A stretch of 64,000 nucleotides of DNA from UM-FILTER-37-12 sp964344965 (GCA_964344965.1 CAYFPJ010000006.1:1-64000), one strand, 5' to 3'; positions 40,252 to 49,801 are shown, counted from the stretch's first letter. Program-made: numbers and translations. Notes: generated from the sequence alone by a model not told the origin.

Positions 40252-41397
40252 ATGAATAAACAAATGGGGATAATTGTGGGAGTTTTTGTGGCGATAGCAC
40301 TTCTTCTGGTGGCAATTTTTTTCTTTTTTTCAACCAGAACACAAGATAATGATAGTTTACCAGAAGATCTAAGTCAAGAGTTCATTCATGACAAACTAGC
40401 TCCCAATGATCCTACTATAGAAGAGATTGAAAAGGAGTTGGAAAAATTAAAAGAATTAACTCCAGAAGAGCTCGGAACAACCTCTGGAGTTTTTGAAGAA
40501 GAAATAATTTTATTAGAACAGCCTCAAGATATTATGATTACTGATGGTACTAAACACAGTGTACCATTAGAAGAAATTTTGGCAGGGGGTCCAGTCAAAG
40601 ATGGTATACCTCCGATTGACAATCCCAAATTTATTTCTGTAGAAGATGCTGAAAATTTTTTGAATGATGATGAGCCTGGGATAGCAATTTCATTTGATGG
40701 AGTAGATAGATTTTATCCTTTTCAGATTCTAGTCTGGCATGAAATAGTCAATGATACTTTACCGGATGGTCGACGAATTTTGGTGACATATTGTCCACTC
40801 TGTTTTTCAGGAATTGTCTTTGACCCAGTTGTACAGAATGAGAGAGTAGAGTTTGGCACTTCTGGCAAACTGTGGAACTCCAATCTGGTGATGTATGATC
40901 GTAAGACTGATTCGTATTGGTCTCAAGTACTTGGAGAGGCGATAGTGGGTGAAGAAACTGGCGTGAAATTGGAAGTACTTTCTTCTGACCAGGTCAAATT
41001 TGGCAATTGGAAAAAACAATTTCCCAGCGGAGAAGTACTCTCTAAAAAAACTGGCAAGCTTAGAGCCTATGGCGTAGATCCATATGGGGATTATTACATC
41101 TCTCCGGGAGTTTATTTTCCACTTACCAACAAAGATAATCGTCTTGGTGAAAAAGATTTGATCCTTGGTCTTGTCGAGGGAGGAGAATCCCTGGCTGTTC
41201 ATGTGGAGGCTGTAAAAAAAGCAGGTTCTATGGAGACCACTTTTGCTGACAAAAAAATCTTAGCAAAATTTGATCCCAATCTAGAAGTTGTAAAGATATA
41301 TGAAAAATTGGATGATAAGTTAATTGAAGTAAACCCTTTCACAAGTTTTTGGTTTGCTTGGGTGGCAGTTCATCCTGATACTGAGTTGATGCGATGA
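40252..41397 (+). CDS. DUF3179 domain-containing membrane-anchored protein
   Basis: A 381-residue protein with an N-terminal hydrophobic anchor (IIVGVFVAIALLLVAIFFFF) followed by a Glu/Pro-rich linker and a DUF3179 domain (DGVDRFYPFQILVWHEIVND, then LVTYCPLCFSGIVFD with the family's CPLC pair, then GTSGKLWNSNLVMYDRKTDS). The function of DUF3179 is not established; the CxxC could be redox-active or bind metal. It is placed near sod and ahpC, but on the other strand. Confidence 0.88.
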   Translation: MNKQMGIIVGVFVAIALLLVAIFFFFSTRTQDNDSLPEDLSQEFIHDKLAPNDPTIEEIEKELEKLKELTPEELGTTSGVFEEEIILLEQPQDIMITDGTKHSVPLEEILAGGPVKDGIPPIDNPKFISVEDAENFLNDDEPGIAISFDGVDRFYPFQILVWHEIVNDTLPDGRRILVTYCPLCFSGIVFDPVVQNERVEFGTSGKLWNSNLVMYDRKTDSYWSQVLGEAIVGEETGVKLEVLSSDQVKFGNWKKQFPSGEVLSKKTGKLRAYGVDPYGDYYISPGVYFPLTNKDNRLGEKDLILGLVEGGESLAVHVEAVKKAGSMETTFADKKILAKFDPNLEVVKIYEKLDDKLIEVNPFTSFWFAWVAVHPDTELMR

Positions 41398-41414
41398 TTG
41401 TGGACAAGCCTTTC

Positions 41415-41485
41415 TTGCAAATTCATACGATTCTGCTATACTCAAATAAATAACCCGTCTTCTTGAGGCGGCGTTGTTTATTACA
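41415..41485 (+). promoter_or_regulatory. greA promoter and leader hairpin
   Basis: TTGCAA and TATACT are 16 nt apart (41415-41442). The leader then folds as CCGTCTT/GAGGCGG inside an outer AAATAAC/GTTTATT-type stem. No T tract follows, so it is not a terminator. Confidence 0.55.
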
Positions 41486-41515
41486 TGGACAAAAAATTAG
41501 ATAAATAAGTATAAT

Positions 41516-41980
41516 ATGTCAGACACACAATATCTAAGTAAAGAAAAACATAAAGAGCTAGAGCAAGAGCTGGTTTCCATTAAACATGAAAAAATACCAG
41601 AAATTGCCAAGCGTATTGATGAAGCCAAGCAGATGGGAGATCTTTCTGAAAATGCTGAATATCATGATGCTAGAGATCAAATGGCTTGGGCTCAAAGTAG
41701 AGTAAAAGAGATAGAACACATCTTGCAACATGCTCAAATCATCTCTGATGATGACCTCAAGGCAGGAATAGTCGGTATCGGCTCCACTATAGTTGTAGAG
41801 GTAAAGGGGAGAGAAAAAGAATTCACCATTGTGGGAGCTCAAGAGGCAGACCCACTATCAGGCAAAATCTCCAACGAATCTCCACTGGGTGAGGCTTTTT
41901 TGGGGAAAAAGAAGGGTGATGAAGTGGATGTTGAGGTGCCGGCTGGTGTTCAGAAATACACTCTGTTGACAATAAAATAG
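41516..41980 (+). CDS. greA: Transcription elongation factor GreA
   Basis: A 154-residue factor that rescues backtracked RNA polymerase by stimulating transcript cleavage. The coiled-coil domain with its acidic tip (DLSENAEYHDARDQM) and the C-terminal FKBP-like domain (ISNESPLGEAFLGKKKGDEV) are complete. It is a single gene with its own promoter. Confidence 0.96.
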   Translation: MSDTQYLSKEKHKELEQELVSIKHEKIPEIAKRIDEAKQMGDLSENAEYHDARDQMAWAQSRVKEIEHILQHAQIISDDDLKAGIVGIGSTIVVEVKGREKEFTIVGAQEADPLSGKISNESPLGEAFLGKKKGDEVDVEVPAGVQKYTLLTIK

Positions 41981-42087
41981 AGCCTCTCTCTCAATATCTT
42001 TGAATGTCTATTAAGTTAGATATCCACTTGACAAAAATATGTCAATATGATTTGATATCAAATTAAATTTTGATATCAAATTTTTTT

Positions 42088-43948
42088 ATGTCTAAAATAA
42101 ATTTTGCCTCTATAAAGATAAATTTTTTGGTAGTTGGTTTGGCTATTGTAGCCGTCTGCATGCCATCTGCCGCCCAGGCAGCTGATATTGTGGTTGGTGG
42201 TGATTGTACTCTGGTGGATGCCGTTTATGCGGCCAACCAGGATCAGGCAGTGGGTGAATGTAGTGCTGGAGAAGTTGGAGAGGACACTATTCAATAAAAG
42301 TAAATTTGGTTTAAGTAAGACTTCATCGGGCCATCCCCGCAGCAAGCTGCGGGGTATTGGCAGAAAATCTTATTTCAACCAATGTTAGTTTTCACTTTTT
42401 CGATGCAAGCATCGAGGAATAAAACCGCTTAAAGATTTAACTGAAGATGTGGTTTTAACTGAAGTGGCTAATTTTCTTTATGGCAATGGTGTGCCGATGA
42501 TTGTTTCTCCGCTGGTGATTGATGGACATGGATTTGCTGTAGAGCGGGCTCAAGAAGCTGAACCTTTTGGTATTTTTTCTGTTCATGATACTGAAGCGGT
42601 TTTCAAAAATTTAGCAATTAAGAAAGGTGACTATGATCCTAGTTTGGGTAATAAAGTTGGAAATGCATTGTTTATTGAGAATAGTTTAGTCATAGTGAAA
42701 AATGTGGATTTCATGAATAATTACTCATACTATGGCGGAGCAATATTTGTAGATGATTCTCGGGTATCAATTCAGGATAGCTCCTTTGTCAAAAATAGTG
42801 CTACCACAGATGGTGGAGCCATTGCTCTACTCTTTAATTCTAGAATCACTGTTAGTAATACAGATTTTGTAGATAATAGTTCAGTTAGTAATGGTGGGGC
42901 TATATATAGTTTGACAGACAGCACTTCACTCCTGGTGGTTGATAGTACTTTTTCCGGTAATAAGAGTATTGATGGTAGTGGTGGAGCGATTGATAGTGGA
43001 TTTAATAACCATACCAAAATTATTAATAGTCACTTCACTAACAATAGTGCCAATAACGTCGGTGGAGCTATCTTAAGCAACTCTGAAAAAATGATTGTAA
43101 AAAATAGTAGCTTTGTTGCTAATAGCGCAGAAAATAGTGGTGGAGCGATTCAAAATAATAATGGTTTGATTATTAGCGAAAGTATTTTTCGCAACAACAA
43201 CTCCTCTGATGGGGGAGCAATCGATAATTGGGGACATGTCAGTATAGTTAACTCTGGATTTTTGGCAAATAAGAGTGAGTTTGGCGGAGCTATTTGGAAT
43301 CGCCACTCCTGGAATGGTAAAAAAGGTGAAATTCTGGTTGATAGTAGTTATTTTTATCTAAATTCTGCCCAGAAGTCAGGTGGTGCTATTTTTAATCTTT
43401 CTGATATCTCACTATTAAATACCAGTTTGGCTCATAATAGTGCTGGGAATTCAGGTGGCGGAATTCTAAGCGATGATAATGCTAATGTCGAAATTTCTTA
43501 TGTTACTATAGCAAACAATGAAGCAAAAGATGGTAATGGTATTTTTGTGGACTCCAATATTTTTGTTAATCCTAATGAAGCTTCACCCGTAGGACCTGCT
43601 GTCCATATATCTAACAGTATTATTTTTGATGATTGTAGTGTTACTAATGATTTTTCATACTATAATAGCGTTAATAATCTGGGTACAGGTTTTTGTGCAG
43701 AAGTGGAATTGACCGGTCTTGATTCCGTCTTTCAGGATAATGGAGGAGATACTTTGACTTATGCACTATTGGCTGACAGTAATGCCATAGATGCGGCAGA
43801 TGAAAGTATAAGTGCTTGTCCTGCGTTTGACCAGCGTGGTGAGGCTAGAGATGATGGACAGTGTGATATAGGAGCGTATGAGTACAAGGCTAAGGGAAAA
43901 AGTAATTCAGACTACAGCTTGGGGAATATGTCTATCCAATGGCAGTAA
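42088..43948 (+). pseudogene. Polymorphic-outer-membrane-like beta-helix adhesin, split by 145-bp element
   Basis: The 5' part encodes a signal peptide (FLVVGLAIVAVCMPSAAQA) and the cap DCTLVDAVYAANQ...GEDTIQ. The 3' part resumes at LTEDVVLTEVANFLYG and carries ten GGA(I) repeats with FxxN motifs, a right-handed beta-helix as in chlamydial Pmp proteins, then the end VANA-type NAIDAADES...CDIGAYEYKA. A 145-bp element with an immediate TAA lies between. The 142 nt separating GEDTIQ from LTEDVV break the frame by +1. The gene is therefore inactivated unless the downstream part is translated alone without a signal peptide. It was probably an exported, repeat-rich surface protein. Confidence 0.85.
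42293..42437. mobile_element. 145-bp repeat element, copy 2, inside adhesin gene
   Basis: All 145 bases match 13509-13653 in reverse orientation. Its left edge gives TAA directly after the Gln codon of the adhesin. Insertion is evidently recent because the copies are identical and the two host gene halves still align. Confidence 0.9.
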
Positions 43949-44021
43949 TAATAAATATATTTGACTTTTTTTACTGCTGACAACCATATACTGCTTCATA
44001 GACATACAATAATAAAACCTA

Positions 44022-44049
44022 AAAACTTCCCTTCTGGGGAAGTTTTTTT
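44022..44049 (+). terminator. Terminator after adhesin gene
   Basis: AACTTCCC pairs with GGGAAGTT after a short loop, followed by seven T. The rest of the spacer up to 44196 shows no gene. Confidence 0.85.
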
Positions 44050-44196
44050 GAGGTTTGTGTATTTGTTCTATTTCTTTTTCTATGGTTAGGCAACATAATA
44101 CTTCAGATAATTTATTCTTATTTGACCTTGTCTTGTCTTTTGTAGACTATTTTGGTAAAATTATTGTGTTATTTTAGTAATATTTATCTTCATAAT

Positions 44197-45006
44197 ATGT
44201 CTGATAAATCTGTCTTTACTGAGATTTTACTACCCAGAGATGCTAGTCCGGAAGAAGAGACTGCATTTTTGGTAGAGTTTAAAAAGGAAATAGGTTTTTT
44301 GAATCAACTGGTTCGGGAAAGTATAAAATTTGTTGCGGTGCATTTACCTAAACAGCACTTTGGAGATAAAGTGGAATTCGTAGTACCTGAAGGAAAACCA
44401 GAAGATAAAGGTTATTTGAAATTTACAGACTTGACAGAAGAAGAGCGGAAAGAGAGAGAAGATATGGCAATTCCAATGGCAGAAGCCATAGCTTTTTTAT
44501 ACAAAAGATCTAAAGTTTATCAAAAAAAAGAAAGCTTAACAAGACAAGATGTCGATAATTTTATCCATGATATCTGTCATGTCTATCTAGAAAAATTGAG
44601 TGCATTAAATAAAGACAATTTAGACCTTTTTAAGGGATTTATAGAGTATCTTTTAGGAACAGCAAGAGAGCGTGTTTTAAAAAAAATGGAAGGAGAGAGT
44701 TTAACAAGAGAAGAATTGGACAGAATGTATGCTGAAATAAAGTCAGATTTAAGATTGTTTGAACCTGGTGAGGGGCAAGAAGAGGAGGTAAGTAGTGAAC
44801 CTTCTGAACCAGCTAAAGTGGCGGATGCTGGAGAAGGGGAAACAACCATAGTAGAACTTGAAGAGATTTTTAGAAAAATAAGGCCAGAATTAACAAACTT
44901 GGTGGACCCCAAAGGTGAAGAAGGGGATTCATTGACTAAACCTAGAGAAATGGAGGGTTCTGAAAATCCTGAAGTAATCTGCTTACCTGATAATAGTAGG
45001 AAATAA
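44197..45006 (+). CDS. Hypothetical acidic helical protein
   Basis: A protein of about 269 residues with no recognisable domain. The N-terminal two thirds are helical (MPLAEAIAFLYKRSKVYQKK-like character), the rest is acidic and low in complexity (SSEPSEPAKVADAGEGETT). The ATG chosen follows an in-frame TTG 15 codons upstream that is less likely. It ends 12 bp before lysS and may be co-transcribed with it. Confidence 0.6.
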   Translation: MSDKSVFTEILLPRDASPEEETAFLVEFKKEIGFLNQLVRESIKFVAVHLPKQHFGDKVEFVVPEGKPEDKGYLKFTDLTEEERKEREDMAIPMAEAIAFLYKRSKVYQKKESLTRQDVDNFIHDICHVYLEKLSALNKDNLDLFKGFIEYLLGTARERVLKKMEGESLTREELDRMYAEIKSDLRLFEPGEGQEEEVSSEPSEPAKVADAGEGETTIVELEEIFRKIRPELTNLVDPKGEEGDSLTKPREMEGSENPEVICLPDNSRK

Positions 45007-45018
45007 TTGATAGTTTTT

Positions 45019-46476
45019 ATGACCAAACAAGAACTAAACATCAACGATGAGCGTGAAATTCGTCTTAAAAAAATAAAAGATATTGAAGAGACCGGCATTG
45101 AAGTCTTTCCAGCTAGATCTGTCAAAAATCACAGCATTACTCAAGCCCTAGATGCAGGAGAGGGGGAGAGCGTGGAGATTGCTGGTCGGATCATGATGAA
45201 ACGTGAGATGGGTAAGCTCACTTTTTGTCATCTCCAAGATCAGTCTGGTCGGATGCAGATTGCTTTCAAGCAGGATGAGTTAGGGAAAGATACTTACAAA
45301 CTTTTTGTCAAAAAAATCGACATTGGAGATATCATTTCAGTAGAAGGAGAAAGATTTGTGACTCACAAGGGTGAGCAATCTGTGATGGTCAAAAAATGGA
45401 CTATTCTTACCAAAGCAGTATTGCCTTTGCCAGATAAGTTTCATGGGTTGAAAGATGAGGACCTGCGTTTTCGCAAAAGATACCTAGATATGCTGACCAA
45501 TCCTGAACTAAGAGAGTTGTTTGTAAAAAAAGCTAAATTTTGGGATGTTACCAGAATGTTCATGAAAGAAAAAGGTTTTTTTGAAGTAGAAACTCCACAC
45601 CTCGAAACAACCACCGGAGGAGCAGAGGCTACTCCATTCAGCACTCACCACAATGATTTTGATTTGGATGTCTATCTCCGTATTTCTGTCGGAGAACTGT
45701 GGCAGAAGAGATTAATGGCAGCCGGATTTGAAAAGACTTTTGAAATTGGTCGAATATTTCGCAACGAAGGATCGAGCGCAGATCATCTCCAAGAGTTTAC
45801 TAACATGGAATTTTATTGGGCTTATGCAAATTATAATGATGGCATGAAGCTCACCCAAGAATTGTATCAACGCATTGCTACAGAAGTTTTTGGAACCACA
45901 AAATTTTCAACACGTGGCTATGACTATGACTTGGCTGGTGATTGGGAAAGGATTGATTATGTGGAGGAAGTAAAAAAACAAACAGGAATTGATGTCCTGA
46001 AAGCCACAGAAAAAGAGATGAAGGATAAGCTAGAAGAATTGAAAGTAAAATATGATGGAGAAAACAAAGAGAGGTTGACTGACACTCTTTGGAAATATTG
46101 CCGCCGCAATATTGCTGGTCCTGCTTTTTTGGTAAATCATCCTAAACTTGTTTCACCTCTTGCCAAAGCTCACTCAGAAAATCCATCCCTTACCGAACGT
46201 TTCCAAATTATTATTGCTGGAAGTGAGGTTGGGAATGGTTATTCAGAGCTCAATGATCCAATAGAGCAGAGAAAGAGATTTGAGCAACAGCAAGCTCTTA
46301 TTGACAGTGGCGACAGCGAGGCAATGATGCCTGACATGGAGTTTGTAGAGATGCTTGAACATGGCATGCCACCGACATGCGGATTTGGATTTGGTGAGCG
46401 CCTATTTGCTTTCATGGTAGATAAGCCGATCCGGGAGTGCACACTATTTCCGCTTATGAAGCCAGAGATTGAATAG
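45019..46476 (+). CDS. lysS: Lysyl-tRNA synthetase (class II)
   Basis: A 485-residue class II synthetase. The N-terminal OB-fold reads ESVEIAGRIMMKREMGKLTF. Motif 2 is FEIGRIFRNEGSS and motif 3 is GFGFGERLFAFMVDK. The signature TTGGAEATPF follows motif 1. The start MTKQELNINDER is preferred to a codon four residues upstream. It is followed after 6 bp by a cytidylyltransferase-like gene. Confidence 0.96.
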   Translation: MTKQELNINDEREIRLKKIKDIEETGIEVFPARSVKNHSITQALDAGEGESVEIAGRIMMKREMGKLTFCHLQDQSGRMQIAFKQDELGKDTYKLFVKKIDIGDIISVEGERFVTHKGEQSVMVKKWTILTKAVLPLPDKFHGLKDEDLRFRKRYLDMLTNPELRELFVKKAKFWDVTRMFMKEKGFFEVETPHLETTTGGAEATPFSTHHNDFDLDVYLRISVGELWQKRLMAAGFEKTFEIGRIFRNEGSSADHLQEFTNMEFYWAYANYNDGMKLTQELYQRIATEVFGTTKFSTRGYDYDLAGDWERIDYVEEVKKQTGIDVLKATEKEMKDKLEELKVKYDGENKERLTDTLWKYCRRNIAGPAFLVNHPKLVSPLAKAHSENPSLTERFQIIIAGSEVGNGYSELNDPIEQRKRFEQQQALIDSGDSEAMMPDMEFVEMLEHGMPPTCGFGFGERLFAFMVDKPIRECTLFPLMKPEIE

Positions 46477-46482
46477 ACTTTT

Positions 46483-46902
46483 ATGAAAACAGTCCTCATT
46501 ACTGGCACCTTCGATATTCTCCATCTTGGTCATATATACTTTTTCAAACAAGCTAGAGAATATGGTGATAATCTTCACGTCATAATAGCAAGAGATAGTA
46601 ATGTTGAGAAAATAAAAGGTCACAAACCCGTAAACACAGAGGATGAAAGATTAGATCTATTATCTTATGTCAAATTAGTTGATAAAGTTATCCTCGGTGA
46701 TGAAGACAATCCTTACAAATATATTGAAGAATTACAGCCAGACGTGATAGCACTCGGCTATGATCAAAATGTCTTTGTAGATAAGTTAGAAAATTTTTTA
46801 AAAGAGAAAAATATTGATGCTGAGATTGTCAGATTGAAACCACATCGAGAAGATAGGTTAAAGAGCGGGAGGATTAAGGATTATATTGAAAGTAATATCT
46901 AA
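46483..46902 (+). CDS. Cytidylyltransferase-family protein (FAD synthase-like)
   Basis: A 139-residue nucleotidyltransferase with the HxGH motif in FDILHLGHIYFFKQAR and the ISSxRI-like end LKSGRIKDYI. ARDSNVEKIKGHKPVNTEDE is close to the archaeal RibL type FAD synthase, while glycerol-3-phosphate cytidylyltransferase shares the fold. It therefore probably makes FAD or a CDP-alcohol. Its last stop base is the first base of the inserted GxxExxY unit, so this insertion sits exactly at the gene end. Confidence 0.8.
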   Translation: MKTVLITGTFDILHLGHIYFFKQAREYGDNLHVIIARDSNVEKIKGHKPVNTEDERLDLLSYVKLVDKVILGDEDNPYKYIEELQPDVIALGYDQNVFVDKLENFLKEKNIDAEIVRLKPHREDRLKSGRIKDYIESNI

Positions 46903-47366
46903 CACAGATTACAGGGATTTTATTGGATTACACAGAAAAAAAACAATATGCTAAAGGAGGTAGATTTAACAAGAGAAATAATTGGGATAGCAATGAAAGT
47001 ACACGGAGAACTTGGTCCTGGATTTAAAGAAGTGATCTATCATCAAGCCATGTTGTCCGATTTGATTGAGAATGATTTTGATGTAGAAACAGAAGTGGAA
47101 TTTGATGTAATTTACAAAAATAAAATAATTGGTATATTTAGAATTGATCTATTGGTAAATAAAAAAGTATTAATAGAGCTAAAGGCAATAAGCGGTGAGA
47201 TACCTAAAATATTTAAATCACAAGTTGTCTCTTATTTGAAAGCAAGTAATTTGGAAGTTGGTCTACTGCTTAATTTTGGAAACCCAAGTCTTGAAATAAA
47301 ACGATTTGGAAACTACAAAGACTATAAAAGATCAGTGTAATCCAATAAAATCCTTGTAATCTGTGT
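46902..47366. mobile_element. TIR-bounded unit with GxxExxY gene, copy 1
   Basis: Terminal inverted repeats of 32 bp with one mismatch lie at 46902-46933 and 47335-47366 and begin ACACAGATTACA, ending GGATTACAC. The unit is 465 bp, fits exactly between the stop of one gene and the start codon of the next, and has no transposase. The right repeat supplies the cargo stop. Confidence 0.92.
46948..47340 (+). CDS. GxxExxY family protein (PD-(D/E)XK nuclease superfamily), copy 1
   Basis: A 130-residue protein with the name-giving motif in GPGFKEVIYHQAM (G-x-x-E-x-x-Y). The probable PD-(D/E)XK site is D in IFRIDLLVN with E and K in LIELKAIS. The family is widespread, its function untested, and it is often found between repeats. 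The upstream DNA includes AAAGGAGG-like sequence within the first codons but no clear Shine-Dalgarno. It differs from the second copy at only five residues. Confidence 0.92.
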   Translation: MLKEVDLTREIIGIAMKVHGELGPGFKEVIYHQAMLSDLIENDFDVETEVEFDVIYKNKIIGIFRIDLLVNKKVLIELKAISGEIPKIFKSQVVSYLKASNLEVGLLLNFGNPSLEIKRFGNYKDYKRSV

Positions 47367-48386
47367 ATGAATAGACTCCTCATTGCCACAACCAACCAAG
47401 GAAAGCTAAAAGAGATCAAACATTTTTTAGCAGATTTACCATTTGAAATTATTGGACTGTCTGATCTTGATAAAGAATATGACGAACCAGAAGAAACAGA
47501 AGAGACCTTGATGGGAAATTCTGTGCTGAAAGCAAAGTACTATGGAGAAAAGACAGGCCTAATTTCACTAGCTGATGATACTGGATTATTTTGTCACGGT
47601 CTTGATAACTGGCCTGGAGTTCGTGCCGCAAGGGTAGCGAAGACAGATGACGAACGCTGCCTAGCTCTCTTAGAAAAAATGAATGGAATAAAAGACAGAT
47701 CAGCATCATTCAGGTCTGGAATTTCGATTTATGACCCAAACACCAAATCAACATTTTTTACATTGGGAGAATTGCATGGTGAAATTCTGACTGAAATGCC
47801 TGGTGAGAGAAAAAATGGATTTTGTTATGATCCACTTTTTTTCCTAAAAGAATTTGGCAAAACAACAGACGAGTTGGAAACTGTCGAAAAAAATGCAATT
47901 AGCCATCGCGGCAAAGCATTGGTAAAAACAAAATACTTTCTCCAAAATCAGTACAGTGCTAAGCACATTGTCGTTCCAATTGCTCTCATTATCCAAGATG
48001 GAAAAATTCTGATGCACAAACGCAACGATCCTCATCGACCAGACTACCACGGCAAGTGGGAATTTCCCGGTGGGACGATGGAATTTGGAGAATCATTTGA
48101 AGAAAATATAATTCGTGAAACCAGAGAAGAAGCTGGATATGATGTGGAAGTAATAAAAAAGTTAGATCACACAGCTGTCGAAAATCAAGAATTGCCAACT
48201 TTTCAATATCAAGTCTATCTAGTACCATTTCTTTGTAAGATTATTGGTGGAGAAGGGGAGTATAGTGACGCTGAAGTGATGGAGCAGAGATGGTTTGAGC
48301 TTGATGATGTGGTCAATCATGATTTGATTGGGGAGAATCGGAGGATGTTTGAGAAACTCTTATCAGAGCTAAAGGAGAGTATTTAA
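47367..48386 (+). CDS. Fused ITP/XTP pyrophosphatase (Ham1/RdgB) and Nudix hydrolase
   Basis: Residues 1-195 are a RdgB/Ham1 domain that hydrolyses ITP, XTP and dITP: LLIATTNQGKLKEIK, ADDTGLFCHGL, PGVRAARVA and ISHRGKALVK. Residues about 200-339 are a Nudix hydrolase with the complete box GTMEFGESFEENIIRETREE(AG) (Gx5Ex7REUxEExGU). Two house-cleaning NTP pyrophosphatases are thus joined, presumably to clear damaged nucleotides together. Its start codon directly follows the GxxExxY unit, so the unit must provide any translation signals. Confidence 0.93.
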   Translation: MNRLLIATTNQGKLKEIKHFLADLPFEIIGLSDLDKEYDEPEETEETLMGNSVLKAKYYGEKTGLISLADDTGLFCHGLDNWPGVRAARVAKTDDERCLALLEKMNGIKDRSASFRSGISIYDPNTKSTFFTLGELHGEILTEMPGERKNGFCYDPLFFLKEFGKTTDELETVEKNAISHRGKALVKTKYFLQNQYSAKHIVVPIALIIQDGKILMHKRNDPHRPDYHGKWEFPGGTMEFGESFEENIIRETREEAGYDVEVIKKLDHTAVENQELPTFQYQVYLVPFLCKIIGGEGEYSDAEVMEQRWFELDDVVNHDLIGENRRMFEKLLSELKESI

Positions 48387-48396
48387 AAAACACACA

Positions 48397-48506
48397 AATT
48401 AGGAAATGGCACACAGATGACACAGATCTAATGGATTTACACGGATAAAATCTATCAAAATCCATTTAATCCGTGTGCCGAAGGCCTGTGTTCTATTTCC
48501 TAATTT
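48397..48506. repeat. Cargo-less inverted-repeat element (sister of 26865-26956)
   Basis: AAATTAGGAAAT and ATTTCCTAATTT close a 110-bp segment with ACACAGATGACACAGAT and AATCCGTGTG words inside. The internal words resemble the ends of the GxxExxY units, which suggests a shared origin. Confidence 0.8.
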
Positions 48507-48526
48507 AGAAATCTAATAATTTTATT

Positions 48527-49771
48527 ATGCTAGACATAAATCTAATCCGCAACAACACAGAAGAAATAAAGCAAAACCTCCTCAAACGCATGGATCCTCA
48601 AGATCTAAATCTTGATGCTATCTTGAAGCTCGATGAAAAACGAAGAGAAATTTTGAAACAGGTGGAAGAATTGAAAGCTGAGCGCAATAAACATTCTAAA
48701 ACAAAACCAACTCCAGAGCTAATTACGGAAATGAAAAAGATAGGAGAAAATATTAAAAAATTAGAAGTTAAATTGACAAAGATTGGCGGAGAATTAAATG
48801 AAAAAATGGCCGACTTACCAAATATTGTCGCTGATGATGTCGTGGCCGGCGGTAAAGAAAATAATAAAGTCTTGAAAACTTTTGGTGAGCAGCCAAAGTT
48901 TGATTTCGAGCTGAAAGACCATGTCGAGTTGGCCACATCACTTGGCCTGATTGATTATGAAAGGGGGGTGAAGATGTCTGGCTCTGGTTATTGGGCCTAT
49001 ACTGGAGATGGGGCACTACTCGAGTGGGCTCTCCTTAATTACTTCATAGAATTCCATCGCAAAAATAATTACAAATTTGTCATCCCACCATACCTATTGA
49101 CTGAACAATCTGCCTACACTTCCGGACATCTACCAAAATTTCGAGACGATCTCTTCTGGACCCAAGACAATACTTGCCTCAATGCCACATCAGAAATGAT
49201 GATGGGAAACTACCATCGAGATGAGATACTTGAGACAGAAAAATTACCAATGAAATATTTTTCTTACTCAGCATGTTTCAGGCGTGAAGCTGGTAGCTAC
49301 CGCAAAGAAGAAAGAGGAATGATCCGCGGGCATCAGTTCAACAAAGTAGAAATGTTTCAATTTACCAGACCAGAAGACTCTTGGACTGCTTTTGATGAGC
49401 TTCTCAAAAATGCAGAAGCACTGGTGGAAGGCTTAGGACTTCACTACCAGACAAGTCAGCTCGCAGCAGGGGACAGCTCAGCCGCTATGGCTAAAACTTG
49501 TGATATCGAAGTTTGGATCCCCAGCATGGAAGTCTACAAAGAAGTCAGCAGCGCTTCTAATGCGCTTGATTACCAAGCCAGGCGAGGCAATGTCCGCTTC
49601 AAAAATCCAGAAACAAATAAAAATGAATTTGTCCACACTCTCAATGCCTCAGGATTAGCCACTAGCAGACTTATTCCAGCTATCTTAGAGCAGTTTCAGC
49701 AGGAAGATGGTGGTGTTAGAGTACCGGAGGTTTTGCAGGAATTTGTTGGAAAGGAAGTTCTTAGTCCATAG
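48527..49771 (+). CDS. serS: Seryl-tRNA synthetase
   Basis: A 414-residue class II synthetase. The N-terminal long coiled-coil arm that holds the variable arm of tRNA-Ser is visible (LDEKRREILKQVEELKAERN). Motif 2 is FRREAGSYRKEERGMIR, with HQFNKVEMF after it, and motif 3 is near ALDYQARRGNV and NASGLATSRLIPAI. Complete. Confidence 0.96.
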   Translation: MLDINLIRNNTEEIKQNLLKRMDPQDLNLDAILKLDEKRREILKQVEELKAERNKHSKTKPTPELITEMKKIGENIKKLEVKLTKIGGELNEKMADLPNIVADDVVAGGKENNKVLKTFGEQPKFDFELKDHVELATSLGLIDYERGVKMSGSGYWAYTGDGALLEWALLNYFIEFHRKNNYKFVIPPYLLTEQSAYTSGHLPKFRDDLFWTQDNTCLNATSEMMMGNYHRDEILETEKLPMKYFSYSACFRREAGSYRKEERGMIRGHQFNKVEMFQFTRPEDSWTAFDELLKNAEALVEGLGLHYQTSQLAAGDSSAAMAKTCDIEVWIPSMEVYKEVSSASNALDYQARRGNVRFKNPETNKNEFVHTLNASGLATSRLIPAILEQFQQEDGGVRVPEVLQEFVGKEVLSP

Positions 49772-49801
49772 TTCAAGGTTCATAAATTTTTAAAAAAATA
49801 G

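Noticed and set aside
42188..42388. 66-codon plus-strand ORF across the adhesin break
   Set aside because: Wrong frame for the adhesin and composed partly of the 145-bp repeat.
43000..43950. Possible CRISPR-like repetition in the GGAI gene
   Set aside because: The repetition is at protein level with degenerate spacing; there are no identical direct repeats with unique spacers.
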